Shown here: positions 12,146 through 24,705 of the stretch, piece after piece
How positions within the stretch are numbered: the first letter of the stretch is position 1
Layout: each line of letters begins with the position of its first letter
Source of the DNA: Voacanga thouarsii
Lineage: Eukaryota; Streptophyta; Magnoliopsida; Gentianales; Apocynaceae
Direction of reading: 5' to 3'
NCBI GenBank assembly: GCA_026120185.1
Contig: JANUWF010002120.1
Span: 1,922,001 to 1,986,000 of the forward strand
DNA length: 64,000 nucleotides
Program-made: the position numbers and the translations under genes
The notes under the pieces: model-generated
Seen by the model: only the letters and a program-made list of their open reading frames with translations
What the model was told of the DNA's origin: nothing
Databases searched by the model: none

Positions 12146-12150
12146 AAGTA
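12146..12150. other. Target site duplication of gypsy B, left (AAGTA)
   Basis: AAGTA at 12146-12150 and at 47765-47769, flanking TGTGAAAC and GGTTACA, the two ends of element B. Confidence 0.88.
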
Positions 12151-13573
12151 TGTGAAACCTAAATTAAATCCAACCTTAGAGTAAGGGGGCCAGGATGCAT
12201 TCCATATTTTCTTGCATGAATGAATATATTTTTGTATGATTTTATGTGCTTTGGATTTGTGATTTGTAGACTAGAAGGCTTAATTGTGCTTATTGAGTAA
12301 GAAGGGCAAAATGGTAATTTTTCTTGAGGTAGAAATAGGGAGATATCTTGAGGGTTAAATATGAAAAATATTTGGGAGAGAAAATAAGGACAAAAGTTGT
12401 TATAGTTTAGTGTTTAGAGCTTTGGAATAAATCCTTGAGATCATGAGTTCAAATTCCATCATTTAAGTTTTAGTATGATTAAATTTTATTTTTGATAGGT
12501 AGGCTATTTTCGGCCTTGCATGCCTTCGGGAGGAGTAGGGATGTTGTCCTAGGGGAGACATGAAAGGAATGTCCTAATTCTACCCTTATGCCCTACAAAA
12601 ATCCCTACTGGATTCATACCTTTTTTGTTCTCTAACTTACCTTAATTCTTGACCAATTAAGTTGCTCAATTTATTCAAGCCATTTTATTCAAGAAAATTC
12701 CAACATGCTTCCATGATTTTGGAGTTTCAAAATTACCTATGGAAGGATAGAATATTGGCCGAATATAGGGAAGAGTTATAGAAGGTTTCCAAGAGAATAA
12801 ATCTCCATGATTGAACCTTTAAACTCCACCCTATGAGTAATCAACTTCTCGTAGCAAACAGGAAATTTTTCCAGCTTCTTGATCAGTTCAATTGTCGAAA
12901 CCTTCATCCATTGCTCCCTCTCAAATATTGCCAAAAAAAAAAAAAAAACCAATTCACTCAGCTTGAAGACTGAAAAATTCAGCTAAAATCGGACTGCACA
13001 AAAGCTGTGCAAATCATAAAAATCTTGAACAGTTTTCGCAGCTTGGTGAGCCAAGAACCAAGCTATTTCTTCCACCTTTCCAACCAGTAATTCAACCCTA
13101 TCTTTTCTCCATAAAGAAGGCTAGAAACCAGCCTTAAAGGACCCTCCAATACCCCGTCAAACCTCCTACAAGTTGGCTGAAGCATTGCAGAAAAATTTGA
13201 ACAGAAATTCCAGCAAGCCATGCGAAAAAAACCACTCCATCAATTGTTCTGCATGGTTAGCCTTGAACTGAACTTCATCATCCCCACCATTGTTCTGCAC
13301 AGAAAGAGCTCCATGGCTACCCCTTAAATCACTCCATTAATTGCTGCAATCAAGCCTACATTTGGAGTCTAAAATTCCAGCAATTATTTCATCAAACTTC
13401 CATGGATTAAGCCTTAACAATCCAGAAAATTTCCTCACCATTACACTCCATAATTTGGCCACCCTATAGCTCTTTCAAGCGTCATTCATCTCAGCAAAAT
13501 CCCAGCCAAACAATCGGCCATTGAAGCTCCCCGAAAGACCAAGAGGGTAAATCCCAGCCAAACCTTCATCCAT
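12151..13573 (+). mobile_element. Gypsy B 5' LTR, first 1.4 kb
   Basis: Starts TGTGAAACCT and is closest to the LTR at 43613: both share details not found in A-type LTRs, such as GTAGACTAGAAG and TTATTGAGTAAGAAGG. It runs to a patchwork join at about 13501-13590, after which the sequence is A-type LTR. The remaining 2.7 kb of the B 5' LTR, its primer site and its gag N-terminus are not present. Confidence 0.82.
12397..12462 (+). other. tRNA-like block in gypsy B 5' LTR
   Basis: Degenerate A-box (TAGTTTAGTGTTTAGAGC, 12403-12420) and B-box (GAGTTCAAATTCC, about 12445-12457), matching the block seen in the other LTRs. Confidence 0.5.
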
Positions 13574-13590
13574 TGCTTGATAAGGGCAAA
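13501..13590 (+). other. Patchwork junction between B-type and A-type LTR
   Basis: CCCAGCCAAAC occurs at 13501 and again at 13553. The second is followed by AAACCTTCATCCATTGCT, a string found also at 12898-12915 upstream, and then by A-type LTR starting TTGCTTGATAAGGGC (13574). Short borrowed patches at a breakpoint suggest template switching during repair. Confidence 0.7.
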
Positions 13591-13677
13591 ATGGTAATTT
13601 TGCTTGAGGTGGAAAAATGGAGATAGCTTGAGGATTGAATAGAAAATATTTTTTTTAGAGGGGAAATAAGAACAAAA

Positions 13678-13748
13678 GTTGTAGTGGTGTAGTGGTTAGA
13701 GCCTTAGAATTAGTTCTTGAGGTCTTGGGTTCAAATTCCATCATAGGA
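13678..13748 (+). other. tRNA-like block in A-type LTR fragment
   Basis: A-box TGGTGTAGTGGTTAGAGC (13685-13702) and B-box GGGTTCAAATTCC (about 13727-13739), with the spacing of a tRNA gene. This is the least decayed copy, together with 35690-35755. Confidence 0.6.
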
Positions 13749-15951
13749 GCTTTAGCTTGGTTAAATTTTATTTTTTCTTGGGAAGTAATAATTTCAGCTT
13801 TATGTGCTTGGAGTAGGGTAGAGATGTTGTCCTAAGAGGCACATGTTAGGAGTATCCTCATTCTACTCCTTTGCCCTACACGAATTTCCTAAGGGGAATT
13901 CATTTCCCCTTGATCTTTGATTTTTCTTATTGCTCAACTCAATAGTTTGATGAAGTTGTTCTAGCCATTTCCTTTCCAGAAATTTTAGTAAAGGACTGTG
14001 GTTTTGTAGGATCAAAATGTCTTAGTGAAAGGCATCTTATGGTCTGAAAATGTGGAAGAGTTGTGGGAGATTCCAAGAGGATAAATCCCTCTAGTGAACT
14101 TGCTAAAAATTCACTCTAGCTAGGTTCATTTCCCTTCATGCATAGAACTGAAATTTTCCAGCTTTGTGAGCCTTCAAGGTGTTGAAATTCATAACCATTA
14201 TTCCCTCCCACATGCTACTAGAAAAAGGCCCTTTTGTTCAGCCTAGAATCTCGATTTTTCTAGCTATTTTCGGACTGCACAAAAGTGGTGCAAAACCAGA
14301 AAAATTCCTGTGCAAATCACAGCTTTGGAGATCCAAAACCAAGCTGTTTTCTTCCAGATTTTGTTCAGCACCTTAGCCATGTTTTTCCTCCATGAAGAAG
14401 GCTGGAAACCAGCCTTGAAAGCCCCTGAAATTCCCCTTCAAAATCTCTGTAAGCTGGCTAGAAAATGGCATCCGAAAAACTGTCCAGGAATTCCAGCCTA
14501 GCGAAAATCCTGTGCAGTCTAGCTGTCCAGATTTGTTTCCTAATTCTCTCCTAGCTGAAACCCTATCCTTGTTCTGCATAAACTTCCCTTAAACCTTCAG
14601 TAACTGAGCTCCATTATCTCCCTTAAGCTTCTGCATGAAATTCAGACATGGTTGCCCGAAAATCTCTCCAACAAATCCCTGCATTCATGCTTGATTGATT
14701 ACCAAAATTCTAGTCACCTTGGTTTAGCAACCTTCCATAAAGTATCCCTCAAATAACCAGACTTTCTCTTCACCATTATGCTCCTCATTTTCAGCCACCA
14801 TAAGCCTCCTTAAACAAACTTTCAATCAACCGAAATACTGCTCAAAACAGTCGGCCATGGCACACTTCCAAACCTCTCCAATAATTAAGATAATTTTGAA
14901 TATTTAGTTTCCAAATTTGCTTCCTAAAAATATTCTTCAAGGATTTTAACAACTAGCCTTTCCTTTTCCTTTCCAAACCAGAGAGCCGTCTTCCTAAACC
15001 CTACAGAAAATTTGGCAGCCCTAGTTCTCACAGAATTTCAGTAGCTGCAAAACAAAATCTCTCAAATCCCTTCAACCTTCAAGAACACACACAACACATC
15101 AAGAACATCTACTCCTTCCTTTCACCTAATACCCCTCCAAACCACTTCAAACCTTCTCTAAAATTTTCAGATTTATCATACTCACTACCGTGAGTCCATC
15201 AACATCATTCTTAACATCAAACTCCACAAACCAACTTACTAATGGTATCTCTCTCTCTCTCACACTCTCTCTGTTTCTCTTCCTCTCATGGCCGAAACTC
15301 TCTTCTCTTGGCCGGATGGCTTCTTCTCCCATGGCCATGCTTTCTCCATCTTTCTTGGACGTAGCGAGGCATCTAGGAGTTGAGATCCATTCTAAACTCC
15401 TTCAAGGTATTCCTCAACCAAGTAAGTCCCTTCAATCTTTCTTTTAAATTCTAGATTCATACATCTAGGATGATGTTGATAGTATGTGGATTGTGATAGG
15501 ATTTGAGTATGTATTGTTGAGATTGAAGCATGAATATATGTATGACTGTGAAGGAGATGGGATTTATGCATGGAAGGATTATCTTGGTTGATTGAATGAT
15601 GATTTGGGGTCTGATGCATGTTTCCATGTCATAGGTAGTATTTGTGATGAAGTGTGCTAGAGATTATGTCACCTTTGGTGAATAGGATTTATATTCATGT
15701 TGGATTATTGAAGCCATGATCATATCTATGCTAGTAGAGGTTAGATCATGTCTTGATAAATTTAGATCTATGCTTATATGTATGATTTGGTGATTTGATG
15801 AATTGAAGGATTGCATATGTTCTTGATTGTGGTTAGCCATAGAAATTTGATCATTTTACTAGTAATTTCGAAAAACCCTAGGAAGGGTAAATCTTGATTG
15901 TTTTTATATAATAAGGATATTTTAGTCAAATATATAATAGCTTTTGCTAGA

Positions 15952-15957
<6 letters not shown>

Positions 15958-15988
<31 letters not shown>
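15958..15988 (+). repeat. AC dinucleotide microsatellite
   Basis: Uninterrupted ACACAC run within the LTR. The equivalent position in other LTRs carries AC plus AT (28345-28400) or only a short AT run (38155-38171). Confidence 0.95.
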
Positions 15989-15992
<4 letters not shown>

Positions 15993-16088
15993 TATAGATA
16001 TTACTTAAAATAATGAAATCAAATAAAGCCTTTTATGGAAATAATTATAATTAGTAAAATATTTATTACTAAAAATTTAATTATTACC

Positions 16089-16819
16089 ACAGTCACTTCT
16101 TCAACGAAAGGTCGGCCTGTATGTAAGTCCTGCAGTCCTTACCTTCAGCACAATGTATCACTGTACTGAGACCGCAGCCTCCAGTACACAACTCGCACGT
16201 ATTAATGTACTTAGACCGTAGCCTACAATACTCAATTCTTGCATCACTAGAACATAAGTACACCGCAATGAACTATAATTAAGAAGTGCACAAAGCACAC
16301 TAAATCTTTTACTTGATACCGTAAGCCAGGGGTCCTAATCCTTACGTTAATCACCATCGAGGCAGCAAGGGGTTGTACAACACCAGGTGTCTAGCCCAAC
16401 CCAGCACAGTCCATGAACAACCCAAATCACAAAGTGCACGCATGGCGTGAAAATTGCCAGGCACTAGATGGCTAGCCAGGACGACTCATCTCAATATCCT
16501 ATCACCCCGTTTGGAGTAAGACAATCCCTAGAACTAGGCCAGGTTACTAGGGTTGTCTAACTCTAACGTAGTACTCAACGTTATCAATACCAACACCTTC
16601 TGATTGATCAGGCCAGAGGGTTATCTAATCCCATAGAATTTTCAAAAGAAATATTTTTGGGGCAAAATAACATTTTTCAAATTTTAATCTTTCTGACTTA
16701 CAAGTCCGACCATAATTCCCATAGGCTCCACAGGCTAATTTATTCAATCCATAGGCATATTAAGCCAATAATGTAATTCCCAGGATCAAAATGTCAATAT
16801 TAAAAAATCAATCTCATCA
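16089..16819. other. Unassigned non-coding segment, second copy
   Basis: Counterpart of 3909-4649. No coding potential seen. Confidence 0.4.
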
Positions 16820-18525
16820 CAAGAGATCATTTTTCAACAGTACTCGACCAAGAGGTTTTTGTGCAGATAAAGGTTCATCTATTCTCTCAATAGATGTGGG
16901 ATCAGATTGTTGATCTGTATTTGTTTGTCCTTCTTAAACTTTACTAAGTTCAATTTTACTCCTATTGTCTCCTTTGCGCATGTGCTCTTTCTCTAGGAAG
17001 ACGGCATACTTCGAAACAAACACTATATTTTTAGAAGGGATGTAGAAGTAATATCCGAATGACTCTTTCAGATATCGATCAAATAAACACTTGTCAGACT
17101 TGCTCTCCAATTTGTTTGACTATGACCATTTGACAAAGGCAGGGCAACCCTATATTTTCAAGTGAGATAACTTTGGTTTTTTTACTAAAGAATAAATCAT
17201 ATGGGGTAGTATCAATTGTTTTTTATGGAATTTTGTTTAAAATATAAACAGAAGTCTCTAGTGTGTTTCCCCAAAACGATTTTAGCTAGTCTACTAAAGT
17301 TATCATGGTCTGTACTATGTCTAGAAGGGTTTGATTCCTTCTCTTAGATACACTATCATGTTGAGGTGTATATGGTGGAGTCTATTGAGATAATATCCTT
17401 TTATATCTAAGATAACCTTGAAACTCTTACCACAAATATTCACATTCTTGATCAAATCTTCGAGTCTTAATACTTTTTTCCAAGTTGTTTCTTTACTTTA
17501 TTTTTAAAGCATTTGGACTTGTCAATTGCCTTAGATTTGTATTTCATTAAATACAAATACCCATATTAGGCCACATACATCAGTTTGTATAAGTTCTAAC
17601 AACTCTATTTCCCTTTCTACTTTTCCAGAAAAAGGATTTTTAGCCATTTTACCAATTAAACAGGATTTGCAAATGCCATATGATTCATAAGCAAATGACC
17701 CTAAGTTACCAAGCTTTTGTAACTTAGAAATGCGATTCTCATTTATATAGCCTTAACGATAATGCCATAAGTAAGATAAGGTTGAGTTATCTATCCTTAG
17801 TTTCTTATTGTTTATATATGAGAATTGGATTATCCATGTATAGAACCTATAAATCATTAACCAAAGTTGCAGAACTATAATGGCTAATTATTCAATGAAA
17901 AAGAACAACATTTATTCTTTAAAATTAAATGGAATCCATATAAGTCTAAACATGCAACTAAGATAGTCTTGTTAAGCAAAAATAGTGCCTAATAACAGTT
18001 TTGAAGTTCTAAAACTAATCTAGAAGGCAGGTGTAGGTCATAAGTCCCCACAGCAAGTGCAGCAACCTTTGCTCCATTTGCAGCTCGTATGTCCATATCA
18101 CCCTTCTCAAGCCTTCTACTATACTTTAGACCCTATGAGTTATTGAATAAATGATATCCACATCCGGTGTCTAATACACACATATCATTTCTAAAGGTAG
18201 TATTTATCTCAATCATAAACATAGTTGGAGTAGAAGTAGAAGTGCCTACAAGCTTCTCCTTCACCTTCTTGTCCTTGATGGTCCTCAGGTAGGCTTTGCA
18301 CTTGGGCCTTCAATGGCCCATCTTACCACAGTGATGACACGGGCTTTTAGCATCTACACCCTTTTTCTTTCACCACCTTTGGCCTTAGTGAGAGCCTTCT
18401 TCTTGTTCTTAGTAACTTTCTTCTTACAAGAGGAAGATTATACCATAATGATTGCGTTAGATTCCTTCTTCATGGCGGATTTCATAGTCTTGAGAAGATT
18501 TATCAACTCAGTCTAAGGAGTGTAA
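16820..18525 (-). pseudogene. copia-1 gag-pol remnant, second copy
   Basis: Same minus-strand copia fragment as 4650-6345: zinc knuckle near 18295-18340, protease region at about 18160, the VAALAVGTY segment near 18050-18090, and integrase fragments below that. The protease reads LDTGCG, the intact DTG of a retroviral-type aspartic protease, where copy 1 has DTR. Stops and frameshifts elsewhere make it non-functional. It has no reverse transcriptase. Confidence 0.78.
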
Positions 18526-19571
18526 TTAAAGGATCATTGGTTGATTAATATCTTTTAATCTTAAAGCCTTTAAGCTAGCCCAACCTTACCTATAATATTC
18601 TTTATGCTTGGGTTAGCCCAACCGGGATAAAGAAATTAGTTAAACTAAACTCATTAATCAGGAATTTAATTCCATAGCTTGAACATGGCCGATGTCAATT
18701 AGCATTGGGTTAGCCCAACAACCTGCAGGTCTAAAAAAAAGACTCCCATTCTTACTATATTAATGGAAGGCATTTGGTTTAATATTAATTTAAGAGATAT
18801 ATGATTATTAGTGGTCTCATACGTTGCAAGCATAATATTAATATATTCATACATAGGAAAAATAATAACGTAGTTTGGTTACGAACTTTACTATATTAAT
18901 TTTATTGAGCAAAAAAGGAAATTAAATTGGACAATCCTAAGTATTCATGCATAATCTAGAAAGAAAGTTTTACCAGCCTCCTTTTGGTCTTGATAACCTT
19001 CTCCTTGACTTGTAATAAATTAAAATCTGATCTAACCTATATAATCTAATTGCATAAAATTTAAACAAAGAAACCTCAAGTTACATTCTTGGGGAGTAAG
19101 ATAAGAAGGAAATTACACATGGGAAATTGAGAAGGCAGGACATGCAGGTCGTATTTAATTCATAACCAAAGTATAAAATGCATGAACAATTTAATTGAGT
19201 CCTTAGGCCATAACCAAACCACCATACTAATTTTATGCTAAAAAAAAAAATTAAACAAAGCAAATAATTCCAAAATCATTATTTGGGAAAAAAAGAATAA
19301 AGTGTAAAATCATTATTTTAGAAAATATATTAAATGCTAAAATCTTCTTTTAGGAATAATATAGTATATAATCTAAAATCGATATTTTAAAAAATATATT
19401 AATTTCTAAAATAATATTTTAGGAATTATGCAATATATAATTTAAAGTAAATATTTCAAAAAATATATTAATTTCCAAAATCAAATTGTCAGAATTAATT
19501 TCATTAGTCTCAAAAACAAGTTCTCGGAAAAATTAGGTGTTCAATGAAAAAGGGAAAAACTGCAGGCCTTT
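18447..19571 (+). repeat. 1,125-bp tandem duplication, unit 1
   Basis: Offset of exactly 1,125 bp to unit 2: GATTGCGTTAG starts at 18450 and 19575. Only a handful of differences are seen between units, for example AACTAAAC against AACCAAAC. Confidence 0.93.
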
Positions 19572-20696
19572 AATGATTGCGTTAGATTCCTTCTTCATGG
19601 CGGATTTCATAGTCTTGAGAAGATTTATCAACTCAGTCTAAGGAGTGTAATTAAAGGATCATTGGTTGATTAATATCTTTTAATCTTAAAGCCTTTAAGC
19701 TAGCCCAACCTTACCTATAATATTCTTTATGCTTGGGTTAGCCCAACCGGGATAAAGAAATTAGTTAAACCAAACTCATTAATCAGGAATTTAATTCCAT
19801 AGCTTGAACATGGCCGATGTCAAGTAGCATTGGGTTAGCCCAACAACCTGCAGGTCTAAAAAAAAGACTCCCATTCTTAGTATATTAATGGAAGGCATTT
19901 GGTTTAATATTAATTTAAGAGATATATGATTATTAGTGGTCTCATACGTTGCAAGCATAATATTAATATATTCATACATAGGAAAAATAATAACGTAGTT
20001 TGGTTACGAACTTTACTATATTAATTTTATTGAGCAAAAAAGGAAATTAAATTGGACAATCCTAAGTATTCATGCATAATCTAGAAAGAAAGTTTTACCA
20101 GCCTCCTTTTGGTCTTGATCACCTTCTCCTTGACTTGTAATAAATTAAAATCTGATCTAACATATATAATCTAATTGCATAAAATTTAAACAAAGAAACC
20201 TCAAGTTACATTCTTGGGGAGTAAGATAAGAAGGAAATTACACATGGGAAATTGAGAAGGCAGGACATGCAGGTCGTATTTAATTCATAACCAAAGTATA
20301 AAATGCATGAACAATTTAATTGAGTCCTTAGGCCATAACCAAACCACCATACTAATTTTATGCTAAAAAAAAAAATTAAACAAAGCAAATAATTCCAAAA
20401 TCATTATTTGGGAAAAAAAGAATAAAGTGTAAAATCATTATTTTAGAAAATATATTAAATGCTAAAATCTTCTTTTAGGAATAATATAGTATATAATCTA
20501 AAATCGATATTTTAAAAAATATATTAATTTCTAAAATAATATTTTAGGAATTATGCAATATATAATTTAAAGTAAATATTTCAAAAAATATATTAATTTC
20601 CAAAATCAAATTGTCAGAATTAATTTCATTAGTCTCAAAAACAAGTTCTCGGAAAAATTAGGTGTTCAATGAAAAAGGGAAAAACTGCAGGCCTTT
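19572..20696 (+). repeat. 1,125-bp tandem duplication, unit 2
   Basis: Joined to unit 1 at TGCAGGCCTTTAATGATTGC (19561-19580). At three of the differing sites I checked, this unit keeps the state of segmental copy 1 (CAAGTAG, GATCACC, AACCAAAC), so unit 1 changed after the duplication. Confidence 0.93.
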
Positions 20697-21360
20697 CATG
20701 AAAAATTGAAAAAGGAAAAAGAAAAGAAATTAAAAAAACGACAACCGTGACTACCATGAAATATGCCAGTCGTGGATTGTATTCTATTCTACCAAAGCCA
20801 GCCGCGGCTTAGGTAGTTTTTGTGCCGTAGCCATAGCTAGATTGCAATAAGTAGCTCGTAGCATGGGCAAAAGAACTCTGCCCCCTTCTTTTTTATTCGC
20901 TATTTTCTTTTCATCTTCTCCGGCGATTATAGAAGACTTGCCCTCCATTTAATCACCATAGAAAACATAACTTATTCAGTTAACATGCTTTCATCTTGTT
21001 TTCTAATGAAAGATATTTTGTTCTCCTGTATTAAAACTGTCAAAGAACATCTTCTTTGAAGAAAATAGAAAACACAGAAATAATTTTCTGTTAAAACCCA
21101 GTTTCACAGAAGTGTTCCAGAAAACTATTATAAATTTTTTTCTCTGTAACCATTATGGGAAATGCAAACTTCGAAATAGCTTATTCAAAATCCATAAATC
21201 AATGTATTGACAATACACAATGAAGATCCAAGTTGATGAAACAATTGTGACAACATTTTCATAGACCCAAACAAATATTGTCCAGGTAAACAACACCTAT
21301 AAGAATGCTCAGAACAATTTCATAGCACTAAAAGAACACACTAAAATAAAAAATGTGGAG
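20697..21360. other. Non-coding interior of copia-1, second copy, up to the primer site
   Basis: Counterpart of about 7390-8056. AT-rich, with no recognisable gag. Confidence 0.45.
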
Positions 21361-21372
21361 GCTCTGATACCA
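21361..21372 (-). other. Primer binding site of copia-1, second copy
   Basis: Minus strand reads TGGTATCAGAGC, the exact initiator-Met-type site. Copy 1 has one substitution. Confidence 0.82.
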
Positions 21373-22859
21373 CTATTACGAATGCCTATCCTGCGTTATC
21401 ATAAAACACAGTGGAAAAACTGAATTACAATCCCATGATCTCATGCATGTGGATTAAAACATGTAAATAGCAATGGTCACAGGGTTTACCAACGACAGGA
21501 TTGTCTCTGATAGAAATCCACATGAGCAAGAGATCTCGAGAACTACGTTACTCTGGTGCAAGTAAGTAGTATAGCAAGCCAGGGTTTACAGAGGAAGAAG
21601 AACATTATTTTTGTGCCGGTTATGGTTTCCAAAACCACTCGAACAAAACTTTCTGACACTACACAATATATGTATATAATATACTTATCTCTGCGTGCGC
21701 GCACACGCGCGCGTGTGTGTGCGCGCGCACGCGTGCGCGTGCATGCATGTGTGCGTGCGTGTATGGGTTCTATTTCCTAATCAAATTAGGATATCATAAT
21801 TATATGATTTGAACCCATATTTTCTTATACTCATAATTTGGCCTGTAAATTATAACTATTTACAAATTAACCACAAAAACTTCTACTTACCACATTTAAC
21901 CCTTTAATATTATCAAATAACATCTCAAGGTCTTAGTCCTCAATTGTGTATGACCCATTAGGTTTCCTGGCCCATTGGTAGCGAACTATGTATTAATCCA
22001 AACTTATTTAAGATTAATAATCCTTGATAATTAGAATTAAATTATTAATTCTAATTATGATTTATTTATTAATTCTCTAATTAATAAATCCATATTCAAC
22101 TTATCCTAAATGGTAACTACCAATACATCATGAACATCCAAAAGTCCCTAAAGTCTATTGGCTTGACATGAACCTTTCAATAGCAAACAATAGTGCAATA
22201 AACTCATTTTACTATACAATATCTCATTCAGCTTAGAGTTTGAAATTAGTACAACACCTTCCAGAATATTAATTAATTCTAGCTCAAATATTTTAGTACT
22301 TGTTCCCAGAATCCATTACTCATCATTTGTATCAATTAGAACTATTTTCAATACACAGTCTCTTTGGCTAATGACTTCTCGAGTAGTGATTCCAACAAGT
22401 GGCCATCAGATATTCACCCTTTCCATTAGGAGTGGTGATTCCTTTATTATTCTTCTCAGTTACATTTGTTTAATTCCCGTTGTACCTAAAATCCATCCCA
22501 TAGGTGGTCGTGCCTAGACTCCAGAGATTGGAATCAAAGTACAATGCTTAGCACATAAAGTATCTTGTAGATCTCAAGTCTAAGGATACTAGCACTTTTG
22601 CGATGATGAGATTTTATCCCTATACTAAATAGTTATGCATATAATTATCTCATAGCTAGGTCAGCTAAATGTACTTGTTCTAGTAGAAACATCCACATCT
22701 TAACTTTGAGCGTAACAATACCCACTGATGCGAGAATCACTACCTGATCAAATCAAGAAGTATAACACGTGCTAATCTTGACGTATTAATGATGCCCTAT
22801 CTCATTAATACTATGACTAGGGATAATTTAAATATGAAAACTATCCAGTGCAATAGGAA
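21373..22859 (-). mobile_element. copia-1 5' LTR, second copy
   Basis: Counterpart of 8069-9541. It includes an expanded GC/GT purine-pyrimidine run at 21690-21770. Confidence 0.55.
21690..21770 (+). repeat. GCGC/GTGT alternating microsatellite
   Basis: Longer and more GC-rich than its partner at 8383-8450, with an inverted core of CGCGCGTGTGTGTGCGCGCG around 21706-21727. It is Z-DNA-prone by composition. Confidence 0.9.
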
Positions 22860-23952
22860 TGATAGGAATCAAATTAGGCATGAAGGGCTTTTGCAGGAAG
22901 GGGGAAGAAAGACAAAACCACACTTCTTGGTGCTATGGGTAAGAGCAACATTGAAAAAGAATTAAGGGAGTTTTCAAGACAACAAATTCAACAAACCCAG
23001 GTCCAAGAAGATTGTGAAGAGATGGAGAGAATAGAAAGGGCCAAAAGATGCACAACAAAAGCAAAAATCCAAGTAGAGGATAAACCCAACCTTTAAACAA
23101 GGATTGAAGGCTAAAGGATTATCAAAAAGGGCTCAAGATGACCAACGTTTCATTTGAAAGATCAAGAAAACGAAAAGAAATTGAATAGAGGTCCAAGGAG
23201 CTAGCTTTGAAGTGCAACAAAACAAGACAGGACACCCAGAGCCTACTTGCCTCTAGTTGAGAGAGAAGGACCCGGCACCGTGTGTAGTCCTTAGACTTGG
23301 TGCCGGGTCTAGTCGAGATCGCTTCGCATTTTTTGTTATTTTTTGCTATTTTCAATCTTTGCACTTGTAATTTAATTTTCAAGACATTTATCATGTTTTG
23401 ACCTATTTTAAGGCATATAATAGGGCATAAAAACTTATATTAAGGCCATCTAATTTCTATGATAGTTTGCAAATTAGTTAGGGCACCTGCGGCCTATAAA
23501 TACTCCATTATAGCTTCATTTGTAATAGAATTTAGATTTTAGATTTCAATGATTAAATAGAGCATTGAACTCTTGGATAATAGAACTCCTCCTTAGTTCT
23601 TCCTTTTACGACTAAGCAAAGGAATTAGGCCCACCTTTGTTTAGAGTATCTAAAATCCTTGGGTTAATCTAACTTGTTTCTTCATCTTGCGTATTGGGTA
23701 GATTCATCGTGGGTGTTGGAAAACCTAGAAGGGTGCCTATTTTTGTCCATCCCACTTGTTCTTGAATCATTTGTAGATTCAATGGTGTTTAGGTGTTAAA
23801 GTAGCTGGCCAAATCCTTTTAGAATTTGGGTTCTAGTTGTTCATTCACCAAAGGTTCATACTTTATAGGCATTTTAGTATAGAATTGGGTGACCAATTAT
23901 TGGGTTTGGTTCTTTAGTCTAATTTCTAAATTTTGGTGCTCTCGAGCTCATA
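22860..23952 (+). mobile_element. X-element LTR, second copy
   Basis: Starts TGATAGG and repeats 9542-10634, including the hairpin and TATA-like CCTATAAATA. The AT-rich box and hairpin stems are conserved. Confidence 0.6.
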
Positions 23953-23957
23953 TCAAA

Positions 23958-24705
23958 TAAACGTAAATATGGCAAAAATGAAAAACACCATTGCATGTCA
24001 CATAACAAAAAAAAAAACAAAAACAAAAATAGAGCATCATAGGAAAGCTATTTACCTATGCATTTCTTCATTGGTCTAAGGGGTGTTAGCGCCTCGGTTT
24101 GAACCACTTCTGGTTCTAAGATCAATTCTTCAAGCTGTTATCCCGCAAGTCGACGGCTTCTTCTGGGCTTCAACGCAACTCCTCTTGACTTTCAGAATAT
24201 AACCAAACCTGAAATGCCTAGTGAAAGCTATGGATAAAGAGGATGATCTTCCTATTCTGATTGAATGCCATCAAGCATTAATAAGACAGGTTTCGCACCT
24301 CTATTCTTGCTGTTAAAGAAGCACAGAGAACACACACAGGACAGAAGAAAAAGAGAGGCTTGAGGCAAAAAACAATGCTGTTCTTTGAAAGACTCCCCTG
24401 TTCTATTGAATCTCCACTGCCTTTGTAATAGGCTATTATCCCGCCATTCAAAAATCAAACAGAAGCCCTAAGGTCCACGTCATGTTAAGCCATGAAACAG
24501 GCCTATGGACCATTGGCCTAGTTCTTTGGGTTAAACCTTTAACTTAATTTAATTATTCCTGGACTAATACAAGTCTAATAATTAAATTAATTAAATAACC
24601 CAATGGACTAATATAAACCGCAAGCCATGACCCAATTTATTAGGCTTGGCCTTTAATTTAATTTAATTATTTCTGAACTAATACACGCCTAATAATTAAA
24701 TTAAT
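23958..24705 (-). mobile_element. copia-2 LTR start, second copy, truncated
   Basis: TAAACGTAAATATGG follows the same TCAAA (23953-23957) as at 10635. It runs into the 117-bp repeat array and ends at AATTAAATTAAT, where it is fused to gypsy B LTR at GAGTTCAAATTCC. Confidence 0.8.

Larger units (their letters stand above)
10640..12150 (-). mobile_element. copia-2 3' LTR, outer part
   Basis: Homologous to the copia-2 5' LTR at 53841 onward (in one 86-base stretch I count about 10 differences). Begins TAAACGTAAATA where the other LTR has TGAACGTAAATA. It is cut at 12150 by gypsy B and resumes at 47770. The two parts sum to about 1,960 bp against 1,941 bp for the other LTR. Confidence 0.88.
3909..13256 (+). 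repeat. Segmental duplication, copy 1 (9.35 kb)
   Basis: Collinear and same-orientation with 16089-25518. Homology starts at CACAGTCACTTCTTCAAC in both and ends at TTCTGCATGG in both (13256 and 25518). By eye the copies differ by about 8 positions in the first 140 bases and are closer elsewhere. The block spans unassigned DNA, the copia-1 remnant, the X LTR, the left part of the copia-2 LTR and the first 1.1 kb of the gypsy B LTR. It therefore copied an already nested arrangement. Confidence 0.9.
13574..16088 (+). mobile_element. A-type gypsy LTR fragment (internal part of LTR)
   Basis: Matches 25804 to about 28490 of the A 5' LTR, so it lacks the first 140 bases and the last 1.5 kb of an LTR. 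Against A it has an internal gap of about 120 bases near 15240, which removes the donor-like splice site, and another near 15850. It contains an AC microsatellite at 15958-15988. It breaks at ATTATTACCACAG, where the second segmental copy begins. Confidence 0.8.

Noticed and set aside
6901..20388. A 60-codon minus-strand frame (MLCLIFFF...) found three times (6901, 19081, 20206)
   Set aside because: The three copies are explained by the segmental and tandem duplications. The frame has AT-rich composition and no motif.
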